Assembly: GCA_016180855.1 (NCBI GenBank) | Contig: JACPAL010000002.1 | Coordinates: 124,001-188,000 of the forward strand | DNA length: 64,000 bases | Direction: 5' to 3' | DNA from: Deltaproteobacteria bacterium | Lineage (GTDB): Bacteria > UBA10199 > JACPAL01 | Part shown: positions 15,433 to 24,500 of the stretch, in pieces | Layout of the letters: each line of letters begins with the position of its first letter | How positions within the stretch are numbered: the first letter of the stretch is position 1 | Position numbers and translations under genes: made by a program | The notes under the pieces: model-generated | Database searches by the model: none | What the model was told of the DNA's origin: nothing | The model's input: the letters and a program-made list of their open reading frames with translations, nothing else

Positions 15433-17931
15433 TCAGGAGACAAAGAAGTTATCGCGAATCCCTATCTCATGTGGCTCGAGAGCAACCAGGCCCCGTGATT
15501 TACGAGTGGGGACATAGATTGTTATAACTCCGAGATCGATTGTATAGGAGAACCGGTTTTCATCGCCTACAATAACAAGTCTTGGCTTCATTTTTTCGCT
15601 TGAGATCCCGAGGGCGAGGAGTTCACTAAAGGTTTTTTCTCTCCCTTTAAGGGCCTGCTGATCCCTGAAGGACTTGCTGTTTGCCAGATCCCTTTGGATC
15701 TGATCCCGTTCCTGTTCGATCCGTTTTCGGGCGTAGTCAACCGCCTCCGGAAACGGGATGTCGATCGTCTCATCCATCGAGGAGAAATCCTGCCGGACAT
15801 CGCGGCGCGAAATTTCAATCACCTTTCTGTTGCTATCTCTCCAGACAATCAGGCCTCTCTCCACAACCTCCACTTTTCGCTGGGCCTGGCGTAGTTGGAC
15901 TGTTTGAGGCTCATAGAGTTGCCGGAAGCTTTGAACGGATCCGTTGAGAGAGGCCGCTTCATGCCGCGCCTGAAAGCGGATCCCTGATTGCCGGTAGGAA
16001 TCCCTCAGGCTGCGCAAGGTTGAGGCGGAAATGCTTGAGTCTGTCTCCGTGGAAGCAGAGGGTGGTTGACGTGTAGAGAGCAGTTGCCGTCGTTTTCCCT
16101 CTTCCGTAATGATCTTTTCGACATCGGTCCTGGGATAAGGGAAGAGATCGGGTCGTTTCGTCTCCTGACCCGCCTGCTCCAGTCGTTTAACGGCACGTAA
16201 CGCCGCATCGACAACATCGGCGGGACGTGGTGTTCGTGTGGAAAAGGAGAATTTGAACTCCTCGTGGAGGAGGGAGACAAATCGAAGTGCATCGGTCGGC
16301 CTTGACTGGGGCAACTTTTGCAACCCCTCGTAGAGAGACCACCAAAAACCGGAATAGACCTCTCCCCGTGCGTGCGGTTCCGACCCGATCTTGCTCAGAA
16401 CTTTGTTATTCTTGACGGTCAAGAGTCCTACTTCGGGAGAGAGTTTCCCTCCCCACTCGACGACCCACGGTTCGCTCATGACCGGGTTGTCAAAACAGAA
16501 GGCGGCATCGAGATCGCCCGACGACTCATGCACGGCGCGTGCCTCAATGCCGTTAAAGTCCGGCATGATATGATAAAGAAGGAGATGCTGTGCCTCATGA
16601 AAGACGGATTCCCCCTCCGCGGCGACATGAAACCGATCAGTATATCCAAACGAGAGGTATTCCTCTTGCAGGTGGGCATACGCATTGGCGTCTTTGAAGT
16701 CGTTCGATTTGGCCCGGATGCTGTGAGAGCGGCCTTGATGAAGGGAGCCGAGGATCTTTGAGGGATTGTATCCGAGTCCTTCAAGCCACTGCAGGTACAT
16801 CTCAAGGTAGTGGTAGAGGAGGATCGTGTCGGCCTGGTTTATTGTAAGTGCCGGTCCCGCTTTATCCCGGAGCGGCCAGAGCCATTGGCCGTTTAGATCC
16901 GCATTTCCGGTTACGGAGGCCCGCCCCCCCTCAATACCGTTATGAGGGATATATCCGCTCCAAACCCCGGGGAGGAGCAGCCTTTTCGTCCTAAGGACGG
17001 GTGGTGTTCGGGTCCAATCACAGGCGGTGACGATGTTGGAGCCGTCAAGAACCTCCACCTCGGGAGGCAACGGGGTTTCTCCCCTGAGGGACCGCCGAGC
17101 CCCTCGATGATGACCAATAATACCAAGTTCTGAGGCAAGAGAGGCCCTTTGCTGCGGAGGCAGGGTTGCCAAGTGAAGAAAGGCCTGTTGTGTTGTATTG
17201 AGGAAGGGGGCTTGAATGCGGTCGATTGTTTTTCCAACTCCGTTGCCAGCCATGAAAAAGGGAAGACCTTCAAAAAGTTCACGGCGGAATCGTTCACTCG
17301 TTGTCATGGTTGACTCAGGAGTTGCACCGACCGATTCCAAGCCCTTTCCGACGCCGACGCTGAGCCCCGCCTGTAGCGGTTCTGTGCAGAGGTCGGCGGT
17401 AAAGAGCATCAGTCCGGATGACATCCCACGCAGTTGGGCCAAACGATGGAAGAGGCCCATTGCCCCGATCCCAAGGCCAACGGAAGGGAGTGAAAAGAGG
17501 AGCCCAACCCCCCATCGTTTGAGAAAACTCTCTTCAGCGGGATGACCGTAACGGATTGTTTGATACAGGATCATGAGGCCTGACATGAGTGAGGAGGCAG
17601 CAACGGTTGTAAGGGCGAGCCCTGTGCTACCCGATTTGAGTCCGACTTTCCTAAGTCCTCCCGTTATTTTTCCGGATCCCCACTTCATGCCAACGTGCAT
17701 TGCACCCGAGATTCCCAGTGTCTCTCCCCATCCCCCCACGGAGCCGATGCGGTCCGTATAGTGAGCCCACCAGGCGTCGTATTCTGTCATGCGATAACGA
17801 TCAAAGAGAAATGGATTAGCGACCGCTAGTCCCGTTGTCCTTTGGTAATCCCGGTTTGTAGGGATCGGCACAAAGGAATCGGTCGACGAGAGACTACTTG
17901 TGGCGCTTGTTGCCCCCACCAACGGCTCCAT
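15433..17931 (-). CDS. Large protein with thermolysin-type zinc metallopeptidase site
   Basis: An 832-residue protein of unknown role. The centre carries a complete gluzincin signature: HEAQH with zinc ligands H445 and H449 and catalytic E446, the third ligand E469 exactly 20 residues after H449, and D473 four residues later, as in thermolysin. PHARGEVYSGFWW around H520 matches the later histidine region of M4/M36-type peptidases. Residues ~100-220 contain several hydrophobic, Gly/Ala-rich stretches that could be membrane-associated. The C-terminal third is charged and helical. There is no ordinary signal peptide, and the N-terminus is Ser/Thr-rich. It starts 37 bases after rpoH on the same strand, so it could be expressed with the heat-shock sigma factor. 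Confidence 0.8.
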   Translation of the reverse strand: MEPLVGATSATSSLSSTDSFVPIPTNRDYQRTTGLAVANPFLFDRYRMTEYDAWWAHYTDRIGSVGGWGETLGISGAMHVGMKWGSGKITGGLRKVGLKSGSTGLALTTVAASSLMSGLMILYQTIRYGHPAEESFLKRWGVGLLFSLPSVGLGIGAMGLFHRLAQLRGMSSGLMLFTADLCTEPLQAGLSVGVGKGLESVGATPESTMTTSERFRRELFEGLPFFMAGNGVGKTIDRIQAPFLNTTQQAFLHLATLPPQQRASLASELGIIGHHRGARRSLRGETPLPPEVEVLDGSNIVTACDWTRTPPVLRTKRLLLPGVWSGYIPHNGIEGGRASVTGNADLNGQWLWPLRDKAGPALTINQADTILLYHYLEMYLQWLEGLGYNPSKILGSLHQGRSHSIRAKSNDFKDANAYAHLQEEYLSFGYTDRFHVAAEGESVFHEAQHLLLYHIMPDFNGIEARAVHESSGDLDAAFCFDNPVMSEPWVVEWGGKLSPEVGLLTVKNNKVLSKIGSEPHARGEVYSGFWWSLYEGLQKLPQSRPTDALRFVSLLHEEFKFSFSTRTPRPADVVDAALRAVKRLEQAGQETKRPDLFPYPRTDVEKIITEEGKRRQLLSTRQPPSASTETDSSISASTLRSLRDSYRQSGIRFQARHEAASLNGSVQSFRQLYEPQTVQLRQAQRKVEVVERGLIVWRDSNRKVIEISRRDVRQDFSSMDETIDIPFPEAVDYARKRIEQERDQIQRDLANSKSFRDQQALKGREKTFSELLALGISSEKMKPRLVIVGDENRFSYTIDLGVITIYVPTRKSRGLVALEPHEIGIRDNFFVS

Positions 17932-17967
17932 CGACGGGGGGTAAAATGAGGTTGTGTAAAAAGTGGC

Positions 17968-18822
17968 TTAACTGGCAAGGGCTGGCGTAAGGGCAAGTCG
18001 CATCTTCTTCAGGGCACTGGCCTCGATCTGTCGCGCCCTTTCACGCGTGATACCATAAGAGTTACCGATCTCCTGGAGGGTCATCGGTTTATCTTTCAGA
18101 AAACGGTTTTGAATGACAAAGCGCTCACGTTCATTGAGTCCCATGAGGGCGGTTGAGACAGAGGTCTTGGCTTGCAATGAATCTTCCATCGTGACGAACT
18201 GGCTTTCCTGATTCTCCTGGGACGGGATGAGATCCAACCGGGTCGACCGGCCCTCTTCACCGAGAGGTTCATCCAGAGAGGTGTCGCGCCCCCTCATTCG
18301 CGAATCCATCTCGACGACATCCTCTTCACGCACATTCAGATTTTTAGCGATTGAGAGATACTGCTCCTCCCCCAACTCTTCTCCACGAAGATGTTTGGCA
18401 ATCGCCCTCTTCGCCTGATTTAGTTTGTAAAACAATTTTCTTTGGGCCTGCGTTGTTCCGATCTTCACGAGGCTCCAGTTCTTGAGGATAAAGTTCTGGA
18501 TATAGGCCCGAATCCACCAAACGGCGTAGGAGATGAGACGAAATCCCCTGTGCGGATTAAACTTTTTAACCGCCTGCATGAGACCGATATTCCCTTCCTG
18601 AATGAGGTCGGCCATCCGGATACCGTATCCGGCATATTCATTGGCGACCTTGACGACGAACCTCAAGTTGGATGTGACAAGCTTGTGGGCCGCTTCGATC
18701 TCTCCTTGCTCGTAATAGCGAAGTGCAAGCTCCCTCTCCTCCTGCTGTGAGAGTAGAGGAAATCTGTTGATCTCAACGAGATACGAGGCAAGCGATCCTT
18801 GTGGAACCGGTAAATTGCTCAT
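17968..18822 (-). CDS. rpoH: RNA polymerase sigma factor RpoH (sigma-32)
   Basis: Alternative sigma factor for heat-shock genes. The 284 residues are the usual length. The core-binding region 2 includes LIQEGNIGLMQAVKKFNP and FRLISYAVWWIRAYIQ. The RpoH box lies in TTQAQRKLFYKL. Region 4 ends with GITRERARQIEASALKKMR. The short N-terminal region lacks the sigma-70 region 1.1. It is divergent from htrA, a common member of the envelope-stress response, across a 148-base gap. No long structured 5' leader like the E. coli rpoH thermosensor is evident. Confidence 0.95.
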   Translation of the reverse strand: MSNLPVPQGSLASYLVEINRFPLLSQQEERELALRYYEQGEIEAAHKLVTSNLRFVVKVANEYAGYGIRMADLIQEGNIGLMQAVKKFNPHRGFRLISYAVWWIRAYIQNFILKNWSLVKIGTTQAQRKLFYKLNQAKRAIAKHLRGEELGEEQYLSIAKNLNVREEDVVEMDSRMRGRDTSLDEPLGEEGRSTRLDLIPSQENQESQFVTMEDSLQAKTSVSTALMGLNERERFVIQNRFLKDKPMTLQEIGNSYGITRERARQIEASALKKMRLALTPALAS

Positions 18823-18895
18823 AATTTGAACTGTGAATCTACTCTATTCATAGGAGGGCCGTCTGTCAAGGGAGGGGGTGGCGGCCTAAGGCATC

Positions 18896-18924
18896 TTGAC
18901 ACTCGTGGAACGGATCGCTAAACA
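18896..18924 (+). promoter_or_regulatory. Probable htrA promoter
   Basis: A perfect -35 TTGACA (18896-18901) is followed by an exact 17-base spacer and TAAACA (18919-18924), three of six matches to the -10 consensus. The htrA start lies 47 bases downstream after a GAGGAGAG ribosome-binding site. The bases ctTGACA also fit the -35 part of heat-shock promoters loosely, but no matching sigma-32 -10 was seen. Confidence 0.4.
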
Positions 18925-18970
18925 TCCGTCCAAAATCATTTATATTTTTTAAAAAGAGGAGAGACGATCG

Positions 18971-20446
18971 ATGAGGCGAAAACTAGTCATCTTCTGGGGA
19001 TTGGGAATGGGGCTTTTGGGGCTCCTCGTAGGGGGACTACTCAAGGATCATTTTCAGGCAACCTCCTCGGCCGAGGCGGTGGAATACGCCAGACCCGTCC
19101 AACCGGTTGGACTTTTTGGAGGAACGGCTTCTCCCACAGGACTTCCCTCATTTGCAGAGCTTGCTGACAAGGTGAGCCCCTCGGTTGTGAACATCAGTAC
19201 AACGAAGAAGGTCCAGCGGCAGGCGACCCCCCGTGGTTTTCGGGGACCTGGACCCCAGGATCCGTTTGATGATTTTTTTGACCGGTTTTTTCAGGGGCCA
19301 GGACCGGGACCGTCTGAGCGTCCGCAGAGGAGTCTTGGTTCCGGTTTCATCTTCGGCGCCGATGGGCATATCATTACGAATAACCATGTCATTGAAGGGG
19401 CGGATGAGATTCAGGTCCAGCTGACGGATAAACGAAAATTTGATGCCGAAATTATCGGAACCGATCCCAAGACCGATCTGGCGGTCATTAAAATCAAGGC
19501 CAAGGAGCTCCCCGCGGTCGTCTTGGGTGATTCCAATCAGCTTCATGTGGGAGATTGGGTCATGGCAGTTGGAAATCCGTTTGGACTCGATCACACCGTG
19601 ACGGCAGGAATTGTTTCCGCGAAGGGAAGGGTGATCGGGGCGGGCCCTTATGATGATTTCATCCAGACCGATGCCTCGATTAACCCTGGAAATTCGGGTG
19701 GTCCGTTGTTTAATCTCAAGGGTGAAGTGGTTGGGGTGAACTCCGCCATTGTTGCAGCCGCCCAGGGAATCGGTTTTGCGATCCCGATCAACATGGCGAA
19801 AGAGCTGGTTCCCCAATTGGTCAAGAGTGGAAAGGTGACCCGGGCCTGGCTGGGTGTTGGTATTCAGGAATTAACCCCGGAATTGGCGGAATCGTTCGGA
19901 CTCAAGGAGCCAAAGGGGGCGCTTGTCGGGAACGTCTTCCCCAATAGTCCGGCGGACAAGGCGGGACTTAAGGCCGGTGATATTGTCACCGAATTCGACG
20001 GGAACAAGATTTTGGATTCTCATGCACTGCCAAACCTTGTAGCGCATCTCCCGGTCGGCAAGGAATCGATCATGAAAGTTCTGCGTGATGGCAAAGAAAA
20101 AGAGCTTAAGGTCAAGCTGGGTGAGATGGAGGAGGGAGAGAAGCAGGCGGCGGAGTCAACCTCCACAACCTCGGGTGAACTTGGATTGGCGGTCCGCGAT
20201 CTGACTCCTGAGGAGATGAGGGAGGTCGGTGTGAAGGAGGGGGTTCTTGTGATGGGGGTCGAGGGAGGCAGTTCTGCTGACTTTGGAGGGATCCAGCGAG
20301 GGGATATTCTGCTTTCTCTAAACAACGTAAAGATTGTGAAGAGCTCTGACTTTGAGAGGGAATCGAAAAAGATCAAGAAGGGGCAGATCGTCCGCCTGCA
20401 CATTAAAAGAGACGATACGACGATCTTTTTAGCGTTTTCGAAGTAG
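18971..20446 (+). CDS. htrA: Periplasmic serine protease Do (HtrA/DegP family)
   Basis: Envelope quality-control protease and chaperone. The 491 residues begin with a hydrophobic export or anchor segment at about residues 5-23. A Gly/Pro-rich linker (85-125) with DDFFDRFF follows. The trypsin-like domain has the triad H139 (TNNHVI), D169 (KTDLAVIKI) and S242 (GNSGGP). Two PDZ domains make up the C-terminal half, at about 275-370 and 395-490. The start has a good ribosome-binding site. Its last 18 bases overlap the 3' end of the convergent hydrolase gene. Confidence 0.96.
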   Translation: MRRKLVIFWGLGMGLLGLLVGGLLKDHFQATSSAEAVEYARPVQPVGLFGGTASPTGLPSFAELADKVSPSVVNISTTKKVQRQATPRGFRGPGPQDPFDDFFDRFFQGPGPGPSERPQRSLGSGFIFGADGHIITNNHVIEGADEIQVQLTDKRKFDAEIIGTDPKTDLAVIKIKAKELPAVVLGDSNQLHVGDWVMAVGNPFGLDHTVTAGIVSAKGRVIGAGPYDDFIQTDASINPGNSGGPLFNLKGEVVGVNSAIVAAAQGIGFAIPINMAKELVPQLVKSGKVTRAWLGVGIQELTPELAESFGLKEPKGALVGNVFPNSPADKAGLKAGDIVTEFDGNKILDSHALPNLVAHLPVGKESIMKVLRDGKEKELKVKLGEMEEGEKQAAESTSTTSGELGLAVRDLTPEEMREVGVKEGVLVMGVEGGSSADFGGIQRGDILLSLNNVKIVKSSDFERESKKIKKGQIVRLHIKRDDTTIFLAFSK

Positions 20447-21361
20447 CTTTTTCTCGAGAAGAAATTTCTCAATACGAAGATTCACGAGCTCGGGCTGCTC
20501 CACAAGAGCGGCGTGGGTTGCCTTATGGATCATGAGGATCTCGGAATTCGGGATCAGGCGATGCATCTTTTTGGAGATCCAGGCAGGGGTGAACTGATCG
20601 AGTTCACCGCCTAAAATCAGCGTGGGGACCTTGATCTTTTTGAGAATATCATCGGCGCTGTTCTCCTGGGAGCTCTTGAGGAGGGTCGGGAAGAGAAGCG
20701 GATCACGGCTCAAGACGTGCTCAATGTATTGTTCGGCATATTTTCGTTCAATCATTCCGGTATTCATCACCTTCAAAAGCCCACCCGCCCAGAAGGAGAG
20801 CGGATTGGCAAGAAAGAAGCGGCTGATCGCGGTCGCCTGTTTGGGAAACTGTGTCCCCAGGAAATAGACCAGTCGGAAGATGAGCGGCGAGAATCTGAGG
20901 TTGAAGAAGCTGTCCATCGGGTGGCCTGGGTAGCCAAAACAGGAGATCATCCCCGCGACCCGTTTCGGATGGCGACGATAAAACTCGAACATCACCTGGC
21001 TCCCCATGCTGTGTCCTGCAAAGATCGCCTTTTTGATCTTCAGTGCCTCCAGGACTGCCTCCAGATCCTTGACGAGCGCCTGGATTGAATAGTTCTTGGT
21101 ATGCTCGTTGAGCGAGGACTGCCCATGTCCGCGGTAATCCCAGGTGACGACCTGTTGAAACTGTTCAAAATGCTTTTCAAGGTAGACCCAAAAAAAAGTG
21201 GAGACGGAGAGGCCATTACAGCAAACAATAGGCGGAGATCCCTGCCCCACCGATTGAAAATGGATCTTCGTGCCGTCAAAGCTCGTGGCAAACCCCTCCT
21301 TGAGGCGCGATAGCTGGTAGAGTTTGAGGTTTCTTTTCTCCGAGATTTTGTCGGTGCCCAT
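20429..21361 (-). CDS. Alpha/beta-fold hydrolase
   Basis: A 310-residue soluble hydrolase. The oxyanion-region strand IVCCNGLSVSTFFW, the DYRGHGQSS turn, the nucleophile elbow GHSMGSQ with S118, the acid in GGELDQFTP and the catalytic histidine in KATHAALVEQP give a full triad. A cap region lies between residues ~145 and ~220. Family members include esterases, haloperoxidases and C-C bond hydrolases, and the sequence alone does not choose among them. It is isolated from the upstream giant gene by a long palindromic repeat. Confidence 0.88.
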   Translation of the reverse strand: MGTDKISEKRNLKLYQLSRLKEGFATSFDGTKIHFQSVGQGSPPIVCCNGLSVSTFFWVYLEKHFEQFQQVVTWDYRGHGQSSLNEHTKNYSIQALVKDLEAVLEALKIKKAIFAGHSMGSQVMFEFYRRHPKRVAGMISCFGYPGHPMDSFFNLRFSPLIFRLVYFLGTQFPKQATAISRFFLANPLSFWAGGLLKVMNTGMIERKYAEQYIEHVLSRDPLLFPTLLKSSQENSADDILKKIKVPTLILGGELDQFTPAWISKKMHRLIPNSEILMIHKATHAALVEQPELVNLRIEKFLLEKKLLRKR

Positions 21362-21404
21362 GTCTCTTCACTAGAGAAAACTGAGTAGAAAGGCAATAAC
21401 AGAA

Positions 21405-21529
21405 GGGCACCTCAAAAACTACCCATCTGCTGTGTTGCCCGCTTCGTCCGCGTCCTCACGTACCACGAAAGTACGCTCCGGTCGCAGCCTTGCGGGCGCC
21501 TTGCATCTGGGCCGTTTTTCGAGGTGCCC
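21405..21529. repeat. Long imperfect palindrome, copy A
   Basis: A 125-bp element lies between the stop of the giant gene and the start of the hydrolase gene. The left arm gggcacctcaaaaact and the right end gtttttcgaggtgccc are nearly complementary. Inside are catctgc and gcatctg blocks and a centre with cctcacgtacc and aagtacgctccgg. A second copy lies at 60653-60780 with different outer arms but the same plan. On transcription it would fold into one long hairpin and could terminate transcription from either side. Confidence 0.8.
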
Positions 21530-21562
21530 GAAGCAGACGTTCTATTATTTTTGCGTGGTCCA

Positions 21563-24500
21563 TTAACGAGGGAGCGACATGAGATACTGCAAAGTTCGTC
21601 CATTGAAGGTAGGGCCTACCCTTGCGACAAAACGGTGGAGGTTGTTGTATCGGGCCAGCGCAGCCGGTGTGAGAGACGGGACGATCAGCCCCCGGTCATT
21701 CACAAGGACCTGCCCCGTCATATTATCGAGTCGGATCTCGACAACGGTTGTTCCATCCGGACGAGGGGGTTGCGAGATCCCTTCCTTGCTCAATCGATCG
21801 ATCTCGGGGGCGTCCTGGACAAAGTCGGTGATTTGCCCGTTTCGATCGATCAACGCAAAGAGCCTTACGTGGCCCATCCCCATGCCGATCTCTCGGCCCT
21901 CGGCGGTTTGATAGTAGACAGCTTCCGCCTTCTTGGCGGCCTCGGAAAAGAGCATCTCCAGATTATGACGATCGATCGGTGAACCCCGGTCTCCCAGTTT
22001 GCGGAGGTAGGGATCAATGCCATTTTTATGGAGCTGTGACTCTGCCTGGGTCCTCAAGTCGTCAAACTGCTGATACGGATCGCCGTCAATTAAACCCTCC
22101 ATCGTAACGAGCGTATAAACGCGGGGCTGGACCAACCGATCACCCGGGTTAGAGAGTATAATCGTCTCTGCTACGCTGATCTCACGCCAGTGGTCCTCCC
22201 CCTCACGTCGATATTCATAACATCGCTCTTGCTCGTTAAACCGGATCTCAAGACCGGCCTCATTTTTTACAACCGTTCCATCGTGTGGGATGATGACCCC
22301 CTGTCCGGCGGTTGTGAATCCACCATACAGGACGCCGAATGGTTGCCGGGTTCGAACGGGGCCCGGGGTCTGTTTTGTCACCGGAGCGACCGGTTCAGCT
22401 TTGCCAAATATTCTCCATCTCTTTTCATGGACCAAGCGATCGTACTCTCGAAACGCCTCCAATGACTCGATCCTGGTCGGGTCGATTCGTTTGACTGCTG
22501 GGTCATAGGCCTTCATCAGTTCATCCTTGAAACTGCTTCCCTCAAGATCAACGCTCTCTATAATGTCATTGGCGAGGAGTGAGAGATCTCCCCTATCGAC
22601 AGCTGCCTGTAGACCGTCAGCGATTCTTCTCTCACGGATCGTGAGGCGTTCAGATATTTTGGAGGATGCCAACGAATGTCCATTACTTGCTCTTTTCAAA
22701 ACGACACTTACTTCGTGCCCATCAGGAAGTTCCAAGGTGTATAAGAGCTCAACATCGGGGGCATATTCTTGAAGAAATTGGATAAATTTGGGATCCACAT
22801 TACCCAAGACCTCGATCGTGGCCCCCTGAAACAGCCCCTGATTGATCGCCCGCTGATATTTTAACGCCTGGTTCTTGACCTGCTCTGTTGAGCCCGCATT
22901 CCACTGCCTGTAGTCCTTGATTTCCCAGATATGTCCATCGAGTGGTACATCTTGTTCTATTGCGGAGGTCATTTCTACTCGTCTTCCATTTCGAAGCCCT
23001 GTAAAAGTGACCTTGAGGTCTCTTTGTGCAACAGCCTCCTGTGCTGGAGCTGATGCAGGATGTATCTGTGCCTGCCTGGTGAGTTCTGAGAGGGTCCCTT
23101 TAAGGTTGTTATAGGCCCCAACGAGGAATAACTTATTGCCTGTTGCCTTCGCCTTTCTAACACTTCCCATTGCCTCCCCAACCGCCTTAATAACCTTCTG
23201 TTGGGCACCGGGGAGTGTGATGCATTGACGATAGGCTGCAAACAGATCCTCATCAATGATCCCTTCCTGTCTCAAGAATTCGAGTTCGCCCATCGTCTTC
23301 CATGGAGCTGCGGCAGGATCCCCCTCCTCAGTGATCCTCTTCGCCTTTGCTTCTTTAAGACGGGTACCGAGTGTTTTGCTCAGTAAGGAGAGTGACCGAC
23401 CAAGCTCTTCACCCTCTTCGGTTTTGGACCTTTCCCTGAGGGCAGTTGCCTGGGCCAAAAGTGAGGAATCCCCCACTTTTTTGGCCTGTTCTACAAGGTT
23501 ATCCGCCCACCTAAAATGTTTTCCATTACTTGAAGGGGCACTTTGAGTGGGAGGAGGTGGTGAAGCTGCTTGCCTTCGGTGGGCAACAATAAGATTCCCT
23601 TTTACAGCCCCTTCTACCTGTCGGAGTTCCACATCGAAGCCAAGTTTACGGAGGTATTCAACACGAGCCGAATCCAACTCTCGCATTGCGGCATAACCTT
23701 CTCTCCTTTTGGCCTCGTCAGGATGCGAGGTCCAGTCAGATTTTCGTGTCAGTTCTTTCCATCGGGCTGGTTCTATCCCGTACATTTGAGGCCCCAGCGG
23801 GGAATTTTGAGCATGGCCTTGACAGCAGGTCACAATGAAGAGGGCAGGGGAATTCGGATTTTGAGCCCATTGTTGGATAATATGATCGACCAGATCGCCA
23901 CAGGGATGTTTGGCAACCCAAAGTCCATCAGGGATCTTTTCTGCCCGGATATCAAAAGGCCTTGTCTCTAGATTCTGTCCTAGTCTGCGATTAAGGGCGC
24001 GGGCATAGCTTAATTGGTCACGATCGAAATCCAAGACGGTTCCCCGACTCGTTCTAAAACTTTCAACAAGGACGCGTGAGACATCCCCCGCCCCACCAGC
24101 GATGTCGACAAATGTTTGTCCCTCTGGACTGATACCGAGCCTCTCAAGGTGCGACTTAACTATTTCATAGAGCTGAGTTAGTTCCTTTTGCTTCCTTTCA
24201 TAAAATCGATTTTGCTTGTCTTGAAGGCCCGCCCCTTTCCAGGCAGCCTGTTTTTGTTCCGGTGAGAGCCTGTTTGTTAAGAGATCATGATTCTTGCTGT
24301 CCTTAAACCAAGGGGCGTCCTTTAACTTTCCTTCTGAGAAAAGCTCGGCAGGGGACTTCCCTTTGAATTTTCTGGCGATCTCTGCAAGGTATTCTGGTCT
24401 AAGATTTTCTGCGGTCAGGAGACTTAGGGCAAATTCCCTTTGTTCGGCTGTCATGAGCTGGGGATTTCCCCATATTTCTCCCCAATATCTCGAGTAATGA

